The notes beneath the pieces were generated by a model, which ran no database searches, was not told where the DNA came from, and saw only the letters and a list, made by a program, of their open reading frames with translations. From Luscinia megarhynchos (Eukaryota; Chordata; Aves; Passeriformes; Turdidae), in assembly GCA_034336665.1 (NCBI GenBank), contig CM067570.1, positions 18,242,502-18,306,501 of the forward strand: 64,000 bases of DNA, given 5' to 3'. Of the stretch, positions 52,119-64,000 are shown one piece after another; position 1 is the first letter of the stretch; each line of letters starts with the position of its first letter. The position numbers were made by a program, and so were the translations under genes.

Positions 52119-55100
52119 CTTTTCATTCTGTAGATGTTAAATGCTTTTAGGTTCTTGTGCAAGAAGATCCTAGGAGGACATGTAGGAAAAAGAAAGAAGA
52201 AACAGTAGGTCACACCACCAACAAAATCCCCAAATAGAAGCTTCTGGTATAGCCAGCATCTGCCTCTTTTCTCTTTATAAACCCTTGTAGCAAGATTTAC
52301 TTCAATTCATGGTCAGATATTTAATAGCTACTTATGGCAAAGAGAAAGAAGTTAAGAAGAAAAAAAACAGTGAAAGAAAAAAAAGAGAGATCAAATTTTC
52401 TTGCAGTTTAACGCAGGTTAATACCTCACAACAACAAATAAAGGAAAAACGTTCTCACTTTCCCTAGCCTAACATAAGTTACCTTATTGGGAAAAAGTAA
52501 AAATGTTTTAGCACAGCTAAGTACTGCAGTACTACAACCTCTAACATACAGATTTATTTTATTTCATATTATTTATTTTATTTTTTGGAACACCACCATA
52601 AAAAGCCTTGCTTTTATATTACAAAAGCAGGAAGAAAAAACATGCTATTTTTATTACTCCCAATTTCTGATGACAAAATTACTCCATCTGGTGGCTTATA
52701 CTATGATTGCCAAACTAATGTTTACATTATACTATTAGGTACTATAAAAACACATTGTATATTTAAAGCCACATTCACAGGCAAAAAGCAACTGACCTGA
52801 AGTTCAGTCTTTCCAATTCATATCTACCTGATTCTCAGTTGTAGCTTTGATGGCACTAACTCTGTAATTAAGGAAGTTACGATGAATTAAATGTTTTAGA
52901 TTTATACAAAAAAGCACAGCATAATCAAAATAACAGTACTCTCTTTGAGACCATGGATATTTTCAAAATAATTAAAAATAATGAATTTGTTAAATTACAG
53001 CAATCATTAATTGATCATTTCTTTCTAGGTTATATTTTTCACAGTGAGTGTATAGTTAACACTTAAGGGTGCAGTATCTTCAGAATAAACCAATTTTTTT
53101 GAACAGACACGAGATGGAATCCAGTCCCACTTGCTCATAGTCATGTCTAATCTCACCTGTTCCATATTAAAGTGATTCACCATTTTCAATGCAAGATTTG
53201 ATTGTTGTTTAGCCTTTTGGGGCAAATCCTTCTCAAATCCTTAGCACCAGTAACCCTGAAGATCTGCCCAGTTGTACTTGGACTGAGAACCAGCTGTGTC
53301 TCAAAAGGTACTTTTCCTTCAGAAGCCGAATTACACCCCTGACTCTAAATACCCAGGAAACCATCACCAGCAAAAAGGGAGAGAGATCTGTTTTCCAAGG
53401 AAGAACACCAGGATCTCTTTCTCTAAGCTTCATTTTTACCTAAGAGCTAAGGTAACACAAGTATTACTTGGTACTTTCAGGTCATTTATTTAGCTTACAA
53501 CCCTGGGTTTGGTTTTTTTTTATAAAATGCTTCTTCATTTGTAAGCTGAAAACTCACGGGAATTTCCTTAGTGCAAGCAGCTGAGTCTACATAACTATTT
53601 TTTTTAATGTCAAGGGAAGTTCTTACTAGTAGGGGCTTTCTCTCCTACACCAAGGAGGTAGCAGTATTTTTTTCTAAAAAAGAGGTCTGTAACATATAGG
53701 AATGACTTTTTATGTACTATATGTATTGTAACAGATTCTGAGGACAGTACTTGCATATAAAATTTGTATTTCATGAATGATGCAAACAGCAATTAATGCT
53801 ATTGTAAGTGGTCCACACACACCCAGTTACTATCTAAAATGGTTAGATGATTGCACAAAGTATTTTAGAGCCTGAAGAGACAAGAAAGCAAGATCTACAG
53901 CTATTAGACCAACTTCTACCTTATAATGAAATAAAACAGGAGCTGTACATGTGGTGCTGTCCTGTCACAGGAATGCTGTTTCTCACAGGCTGAATAAAAA
54001 TAAAAGCTTTTCAGCACATCTAGGCACCACTGACCAGTCCACCACACCTATGAACAAGCAGGAGTACACTTGGCAGCCTAAGAAATAGGCAACTTTGTGT
54101 TTCAATGATTATCTTCAGAAACAAGCATGTCAACAACAAAAACCAACCAAACAAAACCAACTAGAGAAAAAAAAGGAGATACTGGACAAGAATGCAAACA
54201 TATACCATAACAGTAAGCTAGTCTTTTAGGGGATGTTCTCATTACTTGGATAAGGACTCTACAGCACTTTAAAAATAGTTTTCTAATCAACATTAGGCAC
54301 ATAGACTTGGAAAGGGACAAATGCGATGCCCACAGAAAGTACTCGCTATCAAAATGTGCTTGCAAATATCACTAACTGTTATGTCTGTCTACATGTCCTT
54401 GCCAAATTTACTCTTTAGAGGTCTGCAATGCATAAAACAAAGCTCATGACTGTTCATTTTACCAAATACCACTATGGCCTTATGGCAGTTTTTCTGAGTT
54501 ATTGCAGTTGTTATCAGAATGAAAACCAATCTTTCCGCTTGCATGTTCATATTCCGCTGGTTTATTCAGCAAGGCTTAACTGGTACCCTTAGGGCTGAGG
54601 TGAACTCCAGCATTTCTCTCTAGAGATACCACAGCCAATGACTGCAGCACAATTCTCAGTGTTAACACAAAATAAAAAAAGTTCTTTTCCACTACATGAC
54701 AAATCTCTTCTGTGAATGCCTTATGCTAGCAGCCTAATCACAGCCCACACTTAGGAAAAAACTCACACTTATTAAACACTTCTTGATTTATAGTTCAGTG
54801 GCTGTTTCCTTGTCATGACTTTTTTAAAGCACTGCAAATATAGAAATGTTGTAACACTGTGGAAGAAAGTGAAGCTGCTTATACTGTTATCTCATGGAAA
54901 TCACTTTACCCAAGAAAGAAGTATAATGAAAAAAAAAAGATAAAGCAGGATGGATTGGTTTAATGACTTAAATGTGGGTCTTTTATGCAACTTTGATGGC
55001 ATTTGTATTATGTGTAAGAGGTACTAACAATCAAACCAGAAAAAAATATTTAATGTGAATCCTGAAGAAACTGTTACCTTTCCATCCAAAAAACCCCACA

Positions 55101-55597
55101 AAGGTCCTTCTGAAAGCCCAACATTAAAAAAGCCACCATCAGTAAAAAACAAAAACCCAACACAGAAATCCCCATTTTCCCAGCTTACTCTAAAGAAATA
55201 GGCTTCTAATCTTCATGGCTATGTTGAGCATGTAAGCCTGATTGGAGACTCTGTTCATCAAGAAGGACAGAGGTTCAAATTACAAATGAAAATAACAGAA
55301 AACTGCTACATACCACAGACTCTGTAGTAGCATAGCAGTGGGAAGAAACTCCTGGGGAAGGTATGAGTCAGTTAGCAACCTAATACTAATGTTAACATAA
55401 ATATATTTTTATAGAGTATGATTGAATGAGTAACAATAATTTTTAAATGATCTTTTAGAAAATATTTTTAATATGTATACAAAGAAAATCATGAGAGTCA
55501 TTTATATTGAGGTTTTAAGCTTGAGTCCACTAGGCTATGAAAAAAAAGCAGAATATATGGCTATAAAAAAGCATTAATATATAGTTTTTATTGTTTC

Positions 55598-55629
55598 CAT
55601 ATATATACATATATATAAATAAAATATAT
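55598..55629. repeat. TA-rich simple repeat
   Basis: (TA)n interrupted by C and AA; microsatellite-like. Confidence 0.7.
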
Positions 55630-58165
55630 GTATTTGTTTCTATATTTCTCTTAATATTTGCAAAAAAATGGTCAAATGTAAACCCAAATCAGTGAGCAAC
55701 AAACCCTCAGTACTAACAAAATGTGTTTCCCTAATGTAGTATTTTTATCTTAACATTTTTCAGAGGCAGAAATAACTCATCTGCTCTTTCCACAACATAA
55801 TGATAAATTTTTACAGTATTATTTATGATGTTCTCTCTGCTATGGTACATTTCATAGTGATATTTGAGTAACTTGAGTAAAGCTTTCAGGATACTAAGGA
55901 AGCCATACTACTGAAATTACTACGTCCCAAATAAACATCTAAGTCTCACATGTATGATATTTCATTACAAATAAGAAGCTACCATCATGGCATCAGGTAA
56001 AGATGTTCAGTGAATTTTATTTAGGGAAGTGATCAAATCTGACGAGTTATAAGCAAATTTATGGATATATTCTTTGCCAGGCTCTTTTTTTAAGCATATC
56101 TGTACATAAAAAAATAAGGGATTTTTTCCACATATATTTAATTCTATTATATAAATTAAGACTTACTCTATTAACTAATATATTGTCATTGAGCAGTGAC
56201 GCAGTCTCCAGTTTCTACAGAAAATAAGGTGGGTTTATTACTGCTACATCAATTTCAGAATTCTATGACTGCAAAACAAGCAGGAGACTATAAGACAAAT
56301 CCAGAAAATTCTTAGGACAGTGGTTTAATCTAGAATGCATCTGCTCCTAAACATCAATAAGAACTAAAAGGTTTCTGAATTATTTATTGCTTAGAGACTG
56401 AATAGATTAGACCTATGCTACATTTCACCCCTGATACTTCTCAACAAAAGACTGTGCTAATGCAATAGCACTAAGTGGGACAGCTGATTTTTAAAGAAAA
56501 TATTTTACCATGTCATTCTTTTGTCTGTAAGTCATTTTATTCTCTATAGCTTGTCCATGAAAATAATTTTAAAAACAAAAATAAATGCTTATGGAAGACA
56601 AAATGCATTTCTGTTCAGTTTAATGGATTCTACTCCTTATATGAAACTTGCCTTACATGTCCTGTGTCAATTCCAAAAGTATTCTAAACTAGCTATTTTC
56701 AATTCAATAGTCTCTGATTTTAATTTATGAACTTATGGTAATACACAGAAGACCTCCAAAAAATATTAATATTTCAGGAATTAAAAGCTCCCCAAAGCTA
56801 AGTTTAGCAGCTTGAAGATTTATTTTTATTAGAAAAGTCCTCCTGAATAATAATATATTAAAAAGATAAAGATTAGTAACATACTACAGAACATAAACCT
56901 ATGTGTCACTAGATTTTAAACAGTAAAAAATGTTCTTGAATCCTTAAAATGTACACTGCTTGGTTTTTTATCTACCAGAAAGCTCAAAGTATTATCATTT
57001 AGAGCATAGCAGAAAAGAACATATCTACCTATAACAGAAAATAATTTTTTTCCATTGACTGAAAACTTCTAAAATTCTGAAGCAATCTTTAATTTTACTT
57101 CCTGTTATGGGTAACATTGGTATTGTGACCTAATAAACATGATTGAACTTTATTAGATGTTTCTAACAACTTTTTTAAAACTCAGCCATTTCATTGCACT
57201 TTGATTTTCCACGAAGAAAACTATGACCTCCGTAAAATGGTCAGAGAGCATAAGTGAACAGACATATAATTTGGCAGACTTTAGAAAGCCAATATGCTCT
57301 GTTAGGTCTTATTTTATGTCAGGTCTTCTCCCTCAAATTTTTGAAAATATTTTTTTTCCTTTTGGCAAATAAGAGAACACAGAAGAAATGAGCAGAGGGA
57401 GGAAGAAAGCAACTCTCCCACCACAGTAAACACATAGAATGTGAAAACTGGCTGCAGAATGGAAAAGACAAAGCAAGGAGTACAGCCAGACCTCTTCCCG
57501 TTCCTCTTTCTGGCCAGACAGGCTCCCTATATCTCATTTAATGGCCTCATTAGTGTAATCTGAGTCTACTTTCTGTGCTGGTCAAATTTCCTAGAAAGAC
57601 TCAGCTACTGTTCTGCAAATGGATACAGGCTGGGATGATTGGTAAAACCTGACTCAGTTTATAGCAATGTGGGGGCAAAATTCCCAGATCCATTCTAGGG
57701 CTTCCTGCAAACACACTGAACGTGAAAAATGGCATCAACATACATCAACACAGAGATGTATGGCAGGATGTTCTTGAAAAGGGTCAAAAAAGATTTTGCT
57801 CCTTCCAGTAAATTACTGAATTAATGTATGCATCAGAAAAAAATTGTTTACTAATAACATCCATTAAAAAAGCCACAGAAGCACAATAAGCTGTAAAACT
57901 GAAATGAGAGTTCAATACCAATTATTCCTTCAGTTCAACTTCCTGAAACACAATGCTGTACAAGAGAAACTTTCAGGCTATCAGCATCATTGACAAAGTT
58001 CACTATCTGCTTCCCAATGAACATGAGAGCATGAGAGGAAAGCAAGAATATGCTAGAACACTTGACACCACGATGGCATTTTAAAAACTGCATTTGTTCA
58101 TTTTTTGTTTGGTTGGTATTTTGTTTTAGTGGAGATTCAATTATTGAGAAAGCTTTCTTTTTGTA

Positions 58166-58264
58166 CAGATTGCCATGAGCTCTGGGATGACACTGCTTGA
58201 ACAGGGAGGTTGGACCAGATGATCCACTGTGGTCCCTTCCAACCTGACCCATTCTGTGATTCTG
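58166..58264 (+). mobile_element. CR1 LINE 3' end scrap
   Basis: GGTTGGACCAGATGATCCAC, then GGTCCCTTCCAACCTGACCC and ATTCTGTGATTCTGAGA: the canonical CR1 3' end, forward orientation, about 100 bases. Confidence 0.9.
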
Positions 58265-60654
58265 AGATTGGGGGCAGTATAAACTGTGGCATTAGCATTA
58301 CTCCAGAATATCTCATTCCTGTGGATAGAATTTCTAAATGGAAGCCCATTGTCAAGGCTTTATCACAGAATGAAGTTTCTCTTACATGTCTGCTCTGGTC
58401 CTCACCTCCTGTGACTTGTGTTTCATAGTATGTTACTAGTTTGTACCTTGTTAGTTGCCACCTGCATATTCTGTCCTAACCAACTCAAATTACATGGCAC
58501 ATTAATATTAAAAATTCACTTACATTATTAAAAATCCACTTCATATTTAAAATTCACTTACTGTGCATTTCTGTGAGTTTACAAAAAACACTGGTTTTTT
58601 TTATAAATATGAAAACTAATGTAAGATCATGCCTTCTCCTTGACACAGTAGCTATGGAATAGCCATCAACAAAGGTGCCAGGAGGGTACAGACAAATCAA
58701 AATATTTTGGAGAGTTAAAGAAATTCCTCGAGCTGAAGCAGAAAATACAAACACAAAATATGTAAATCTAAACACTAATGCAGGAACTGGCAGAATATGG
58801 TAAAATTACAAACAGCACAGCACTTAGAGTGGACATAACAGAATTATGGAAAGCATTGATAGCCCTTATCCTCATGTTAAATTCACGACAAAAAAACCCC
58901 CAAACAAACCAGGCACCCTCACCATCATTTTTTAAGCCAAATGTTAACCAAACTAAATCCACAACTGTGCCAGTGGCTGAAGTAAAGTGCCAGATAGCAT
59001 TTCCTCTCGTTTTCTCCATGTTCTAATAATCAGAACTAGTTTAATACAGAACTGCTTCCAATCATAACTGAAAAGACAAATGGAAAAAAGATTGTGAAAG
59101 AAAACAGGAAAATCTGGAAAACAGGTTACTTGAATTTAAAATGTTAGAAAGTGTCAAGGTGAAACTAGTTTGATAACCACAGCCCTGTAACACAAACTAA
59201 TAAGCCCTGGATTTACTACACTGTCGGTTTTGCTCAGTTTTGTTCAGGGGTGTAATTATTTTTAAAAGGAAATTTTTCCTACGAGCAGTGAGTCTTTCCT
59301 ATAAACAAGGGCAATCCTCTCGGTCTTTATCAGTCATTTTCTGACACTGATGTGATCATAAGCCACAACAAAGGAACTTCAAGGCAAAATTGGCAGTAGT
59401 TTTCTCTAGGGCTTGAATCCAAAAGTCTTAACATTTTCTGAAGTATTTGTCCTCCTTCATTCCTTTTTATTCTTGGCTTTATATTGTGAGACAGGTCTGC
59501 ATTCAAATGTATCTGATATTACATCCAGTTGGCAAGAATACAACAGGAGACTTTCTCATACAAAACCCTCATCACTGAAGACTAAAGGACAGCTGGAAAT
59601 ACATCTCATGTTTTCCTTTACTTTCCATATTTACTTGCTTTTCAAAATTACTCCTGTTGTAGATTGCGTAAACAAAAACTAGAAAAATTAACTGGATTAG
59701 ATTAAGCTATTATAAAACAAAACCCCCAAGTTACTAATACTCTTGTGCCTGCAGAGGAAATGATGAACAAATAAACAGATATGACAGTATCCTCTAAAAG
59801 AAAACAAAACCTGCTGAATGAAAAAGGAAAGAATTCAAAAATGTTAATCTAATTTCATAATTGTTTTTTTCCCCACTGAACATGTTTTACCCTCTGCATT
59901 TAGAGTTTCAAAATCAAGACTGCAGTGGCTGATTGCCAACTGAAAAATGAATAAGAGGCATCAGTCAAACACTATATCGCATTGGATTATTGAAAAATAC
60001 TGAAATACTGACAATTATTCATGAAGTGTTTCCATTAATAGTACTAGAATCTAGCCAGGGAAATACATTCTACAACCAATTTACCTGATTGAAAATCCAT
60101 TTTAAAGGATGTCACTGCTTCGTACAATGACAAGTAATGTTCAGCAATTAAGTATAAAAGATTCTTGAAGATCAGAAAGAAAAGGGTAGACTTCTGAGCT
60201 TTTTCATTTTAATCTTTAGACAAAGATAAATGCAGTGTTCTGGTTCAATCCCCTCTTATGGTCATTGACAAAATAGAAAGAATTGAAAAATAATTTCTTT
60301 TTCACCTCAGGTTAGAATGCCAGTTTTCGTTTTTTCTCAATGCATGCTTAAAAATTCAATGATTAAAAATAAGAAAGACAAACTTGGTAATTTTATTGAC
60401 CTAGGCTTTGCGAATTGTGAAATATTCAACTTGCTTGAAATTTTTTAGCAGCATGACTATTTAAAAAAAAAATCTGCCAACTTCATACTGCCTTATCAGG
60501 GTGTACCAGTTGGTAGAAGAAAAAAAACTGCACAGAAATGTGCCTGCCAATAATACTTACTCAGAAGTCACAGAACTGTCTACTGGCTTGGAAACACCTG
60601 CCTTGAACTCAGTGATCAATAACCCTTCTGAACAAACCCACCTGGACCCTTGGT

Positions 60655-60720
60655 GTGGTTCAGCACATCAGGCTGGACAGGCTTTGAGCACCCTGCTGGG
60701 GTGAAAGATGTCCCTGTGTG
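60655..60720 (+). mobile_element. Short CR1-like scrap
   Basis: GGCTGGACAGGCTTTGAGCA and CCCTGCTGGGGTGAAAGATG resemble the CR1 3' region (pattern GGCTTTGAGCAACCTGGTCT ... GGTGTCCCTG). Very short and diverged. Confidence 0.55.
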
Positions 60721-61659
60721 CCCCTGATGCCAGGTCTGTCCCTGCCTCCAGCAGAGACTGAAACACCCTTTTGACCACTGAAGGCCCCACCTCCCACACA
60801 CAAAGGCACTTTTGGTAAGAGTCCCACTTTCATTACTACTGCAAGGTCAGCACAGGAAACATCCAAAGATGGCCTGATAGTGATCAGTGTTTGTTCTTCA
60901 TAAAATCTAGAGCCATTAGGAATACTTCCAGAAATGACACTTGAAAATCACTTACTGTACACAACAAAGCACCAGATGAGTACGGGCAACCTACAGGCAG
61001 ATGTTTGAAAATATATCTATAGCAACAGTAACAACAGTAGTCATGAGCAGATAGGGGACAGAGTGAAAAATCCTCTTTCGCCCCATCCACCCCAAAACCC
61101 AATAAAACCTAACCAAAACTAAATCTAATCCTGCTCCTCACTGTAGGCACACACAACTTTTCTTAATACGTGTGCAATAGTACACAGTTCCCTATGATGA
61201 AGGAGTCTTTCCCTGAACTATCTTGCTGCAGAAAGCAGACATTAATTATATTGTGGTTGAACAACATAAAACAGAATTGCAAAGCAATCACAGAAAAGAA
61301 TCATTAAAAGAGCAGGATATAAAGTGCAGTAGTTGATTTATAAAAAGTAATTTTCTTTTTTTTCATAATATGCTGCCATTTTCTATTTCAGACAAAGAGA
61401 AAACAGCTGCTTCAGTCCAGACCACCAGAGCCACTGTACTTTGTCAGCACTGTGGAATGACATTCAGCTTCAAAACCTTCTGTATTTCTTCCTTCCCAGC
61501 CATAGAGTAGCAATAAATAATTTAATCAAGTATTCATCAGGAGAGGGGAATATCCTATTAGTCTGTGCCTGCATTCCTTCCCCCTCACTTCTTTGCAAAT
61601 CTGTTAGATTTCCAGAAGTGTACATCATTCTTTTTAGCTTAGCCAAAAACATAGCTATA

Positions 61660-61666
<7 letters not shown>

Positions 61667-61691
<25 letters not shown>
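61667..61691. repeat. Poly(A) run of 25 bases
   Basis: An uninterrupted A run on the plus strand, with no recognisable retrocopy upstream. Confidence 0.85.
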
Positions 61692-61697
<6 letters not shown>

Positions 61698-64000
61698 TTA
61701 TTATCTGTAAATTCATGTACAAATTTCTAGAACTAAAAGTAAATACATATCCATTATAAACATAATGTTACAGCTTTTAGAAAAGAGCCAGAAAATTCAC
61801 AATGCAAAAGAAACTACAGGAAAGGCACTAAAACACCATTTTTGGAAAAGCAGTTACTAGAGACTTCTTCAGCTAAACACCCATCTCCATCTAAAAGATA
61901 CCAGTGAGCACACATCACTGTGATGCAAAAATCATGAAAAAGGATTTTGTGGCTAGTTGATTTGCTCATAAATATATTTACATCTCTTAAATTACTTGCA
62001 AAGTACTAAGCTACTGTCATTTGATGGAAGGAAAATTGTCCTCAATCTGACTGAGAACAGATTTTTAACAGAAAAACTTGAAGATCATCTTTAGTTATTA
62101 TTTTCTGAAGGCTGGAATTTTATTCTTTTTTCATCATTCATGAAGTACTATTTTCATTACAAAGAAGGAGAGAACTCTGATTGAACTTAGGGAAAGGACA
62201 AAGATATAACGAGATAAAAAAATAAAATATGTCTCCAGCGACCAGATGGAAGGAGAATGAAGGAAAGAAAGACAAAATAGGTGATTGTGGCTATTAGGTG
62301 CTCAAGACAAAAGGACTCTTCTTTCATTCAATTTATTAAATCTAATTTTAAAAATAATCTTTATTAGGCCACAGAAACTTCTACAAAATATTACCAAGTA
62401 TTAACTCTAAAACATCTCAAATCTCTTCTTGCCTAGGACAGTCTTTGTCTAACAAAAAGAACTGATAATTGTTACATCACTTGAAGGACATGAAGTAAGA
62501 TTTAAATGCTTAAGATTGTAAAGGAAAATTATCATTAAAATTCTCATTGGTTTTACTCCCTTATAAATTCTTTAAAAGCCATGCAAGGCATCACTCCAAT
62601 TTTGAAATACATTTTCCCACCAAAACTGAGGGTCATATTATTAATGAAATGAATAACTTGAGAGTAAGTCAAGAGCTCTGTATAATATTTTTAACAAGGA
62701 AAACGTAGTAGCTCCTTAAAAATACATCAGTTAACCTGCAAACATAAAAATAAGCTTCCAAGAAATAGGATCTGAATTCAAATGCAGGTTAATTATTATA
62801 TTTTTCTTAATAAAAATGCTATACAATACAGAACTCAAAATTATCTAACACAGTAGCCCACTATGTCATGCATTTACATGCATGGAAATCTCTTGTGTAG
62901 GCTATGGAAGAAATCCAGGCTGTGTTGATCAAAACTACTGTACTTAACAGGATTGCCTACAGGGAGAGGTCAAGCAAGCTACTCACTTATATTCTCTAAG
63001 ACAGACCAGGAGATCAACAGAAGTTCAACACAACCCAATACTACCACTGTTCTACACAAAAGCTGGACTCCAAGTCCCAAAGCAGAAGTACTGCAACAGA
63101 AAAGAAACTGTCTTTTGATTGGGGTAGAACAAAAACAAAACAAAAACCCCAAACAAACAAACAAACCAACCTACACCATGAAAATTGGTATGCCCCAGGC
63201 AGTAAGAGACCCTCTTCCTCGATGAGATTCCTCTGACTGCTGAACTGGAGGTCTCCATTGCCATAAAGACCTTTCAGATTTTGATGGATTTATATGGAAC
63301 GCAGCCACCTTCATGTTACCCTTAATATGAGGTGATTCCAACTATGAATTTCCTTCGTCTCCACTAATCTCTCTATAGACATGTTTGCCTAAGTAGTGCC
63401 TTCACACATTATTTTCCTCATTAAGTGCCACCTCAGTGTGCCAGTTGCTCAATCATCCTTCCTCCTGCCTTGGCTGGCCTGTATGTAATCAAAGACAACC
63501 AATACTAGAATTACTCTGTCCAGTAATTCAGCTCTCAGATAATGACCCTCTCTTTCCTCCACAAACCATCTAGGTAGGAAAATGCCTCAAAACTTTAAAA
63601 CACCCTGTGCACCAGATGAATACATCCAGTAAAATTTGTAGCAAATCTCGAAGATTTGGGGTTTTTTTCAACACCATGCTGCAAAGCCTTTATAAACAAA
63701 TTGTAGATAAACACATTTCAAATGCTTTCTTCTGTCTCTTATTGTACCAATTAATCTGGCTACACATCCTAAAAACACTGAAAGTACTGCATATTTTTTA
63801 AATAATTGAATTTATTTCATTTTCTTTTATGTTTTCTCTAAATGTAAACCTTCCTGTAGGAGAAGGGATCCCAGACAGAATCAGAGTGAAGATATAAAAG
63901 CTGAGCACACAAAAACACACCTCTTGTTGAACAACCAAAATCTCAATGCTGAGCAAACGTGTAGCTCCCAGGCAGCAGGTCCCAAAGAAGCCACTGATGG

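Larger units (their letters stand above)
52170..64000. other. 5' side of SCN9A: probable 5' UTR intron and upstream DNA, no coding exon
   Basis: The tag acceptor at 52170 implies at least one upstream non-coding exon, but non-coding exons and the promoter cannot be located from sequence alone. The stretch is AT-rich with two CR1 scraps, a TA-rich tract near 55598-55629 and a poly(A) run at 61667-61691. None of the open frames resembles a known protein. Confidence 0.55.

Overview
This is a stretch of vertebrate nuclear DNA, almost certainly from a bird. Spliced exons are separated by AT-rich introns, and several CR1 LINE fragments (typical of sauropsid and especially bird genomes) lie in the introns and flanks. 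There are no operons or bacterial features. The host species cannot be fixed from the sequence.

One gene fills the middle of the window, on the minus strand: the complete coding part of SCN9A, the voltage-gated sodium channel alpha subunit Nav1.7. I traced 26 coding exons plus one alternative copy of exon 5, from the ATG at 52118 to the TAA ending at 11585. Exon lengths and phases join without a gap and predict 1,991 residues, once a single extra base in exon 11 is set aside. SCN9A rather than SCN1A/2A/3A is indicated by paralogue-specific stretches: GMVSEPLED in the N-terminus, [10 protein letters not shown] and PEVIIDK in the domain I-II linker, and [10 protein letters not shown] in domain II. 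Residue numbers below refer to this model.

Layout from right to left: 52.2-64 kb is the 5' side, with no coding exon and CR1 traces. 46-52.1 kb holds the N-terminus and the domain I voltage sensor, including the 5N/5A exon pair. 39.6-46.1 kb holds the domain I pore and the I-II linker. 31.5-38.1 kb is domain II. 16.5-31.5 kb is the II-III linker and domain III. 11.6-13.9 kb is the IFM inactivation linker, domain IV and the C-terminus. Below 11.6 kb come the 3' UTR and intergenic DNA with no coding evidence.

Main observations: (1) the domain IV pore loop reads SAGWNSLL instead of the usual SAGWDGLL, removing the outer-ring acid that contributes to tetrodotoxin binding; (2) two AT-AC introns are visible, one a textbook U12 type and one with a U2-like donor; (3) exon 11 carries a 1-base insertion that breaks the frame of an otherwise intact gene; (4) exon 5 is duplicated as an N/D pair; (5) the domain II S3-S4 loop carries changes at known spider-toxin contact positions; (6) two strong hairpins and three unexplained GC-rich islands lie in non-coding DNA. 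I found no evidence for a wholly new biological system; the interest lies in the channel's pore, splicing and integrity.
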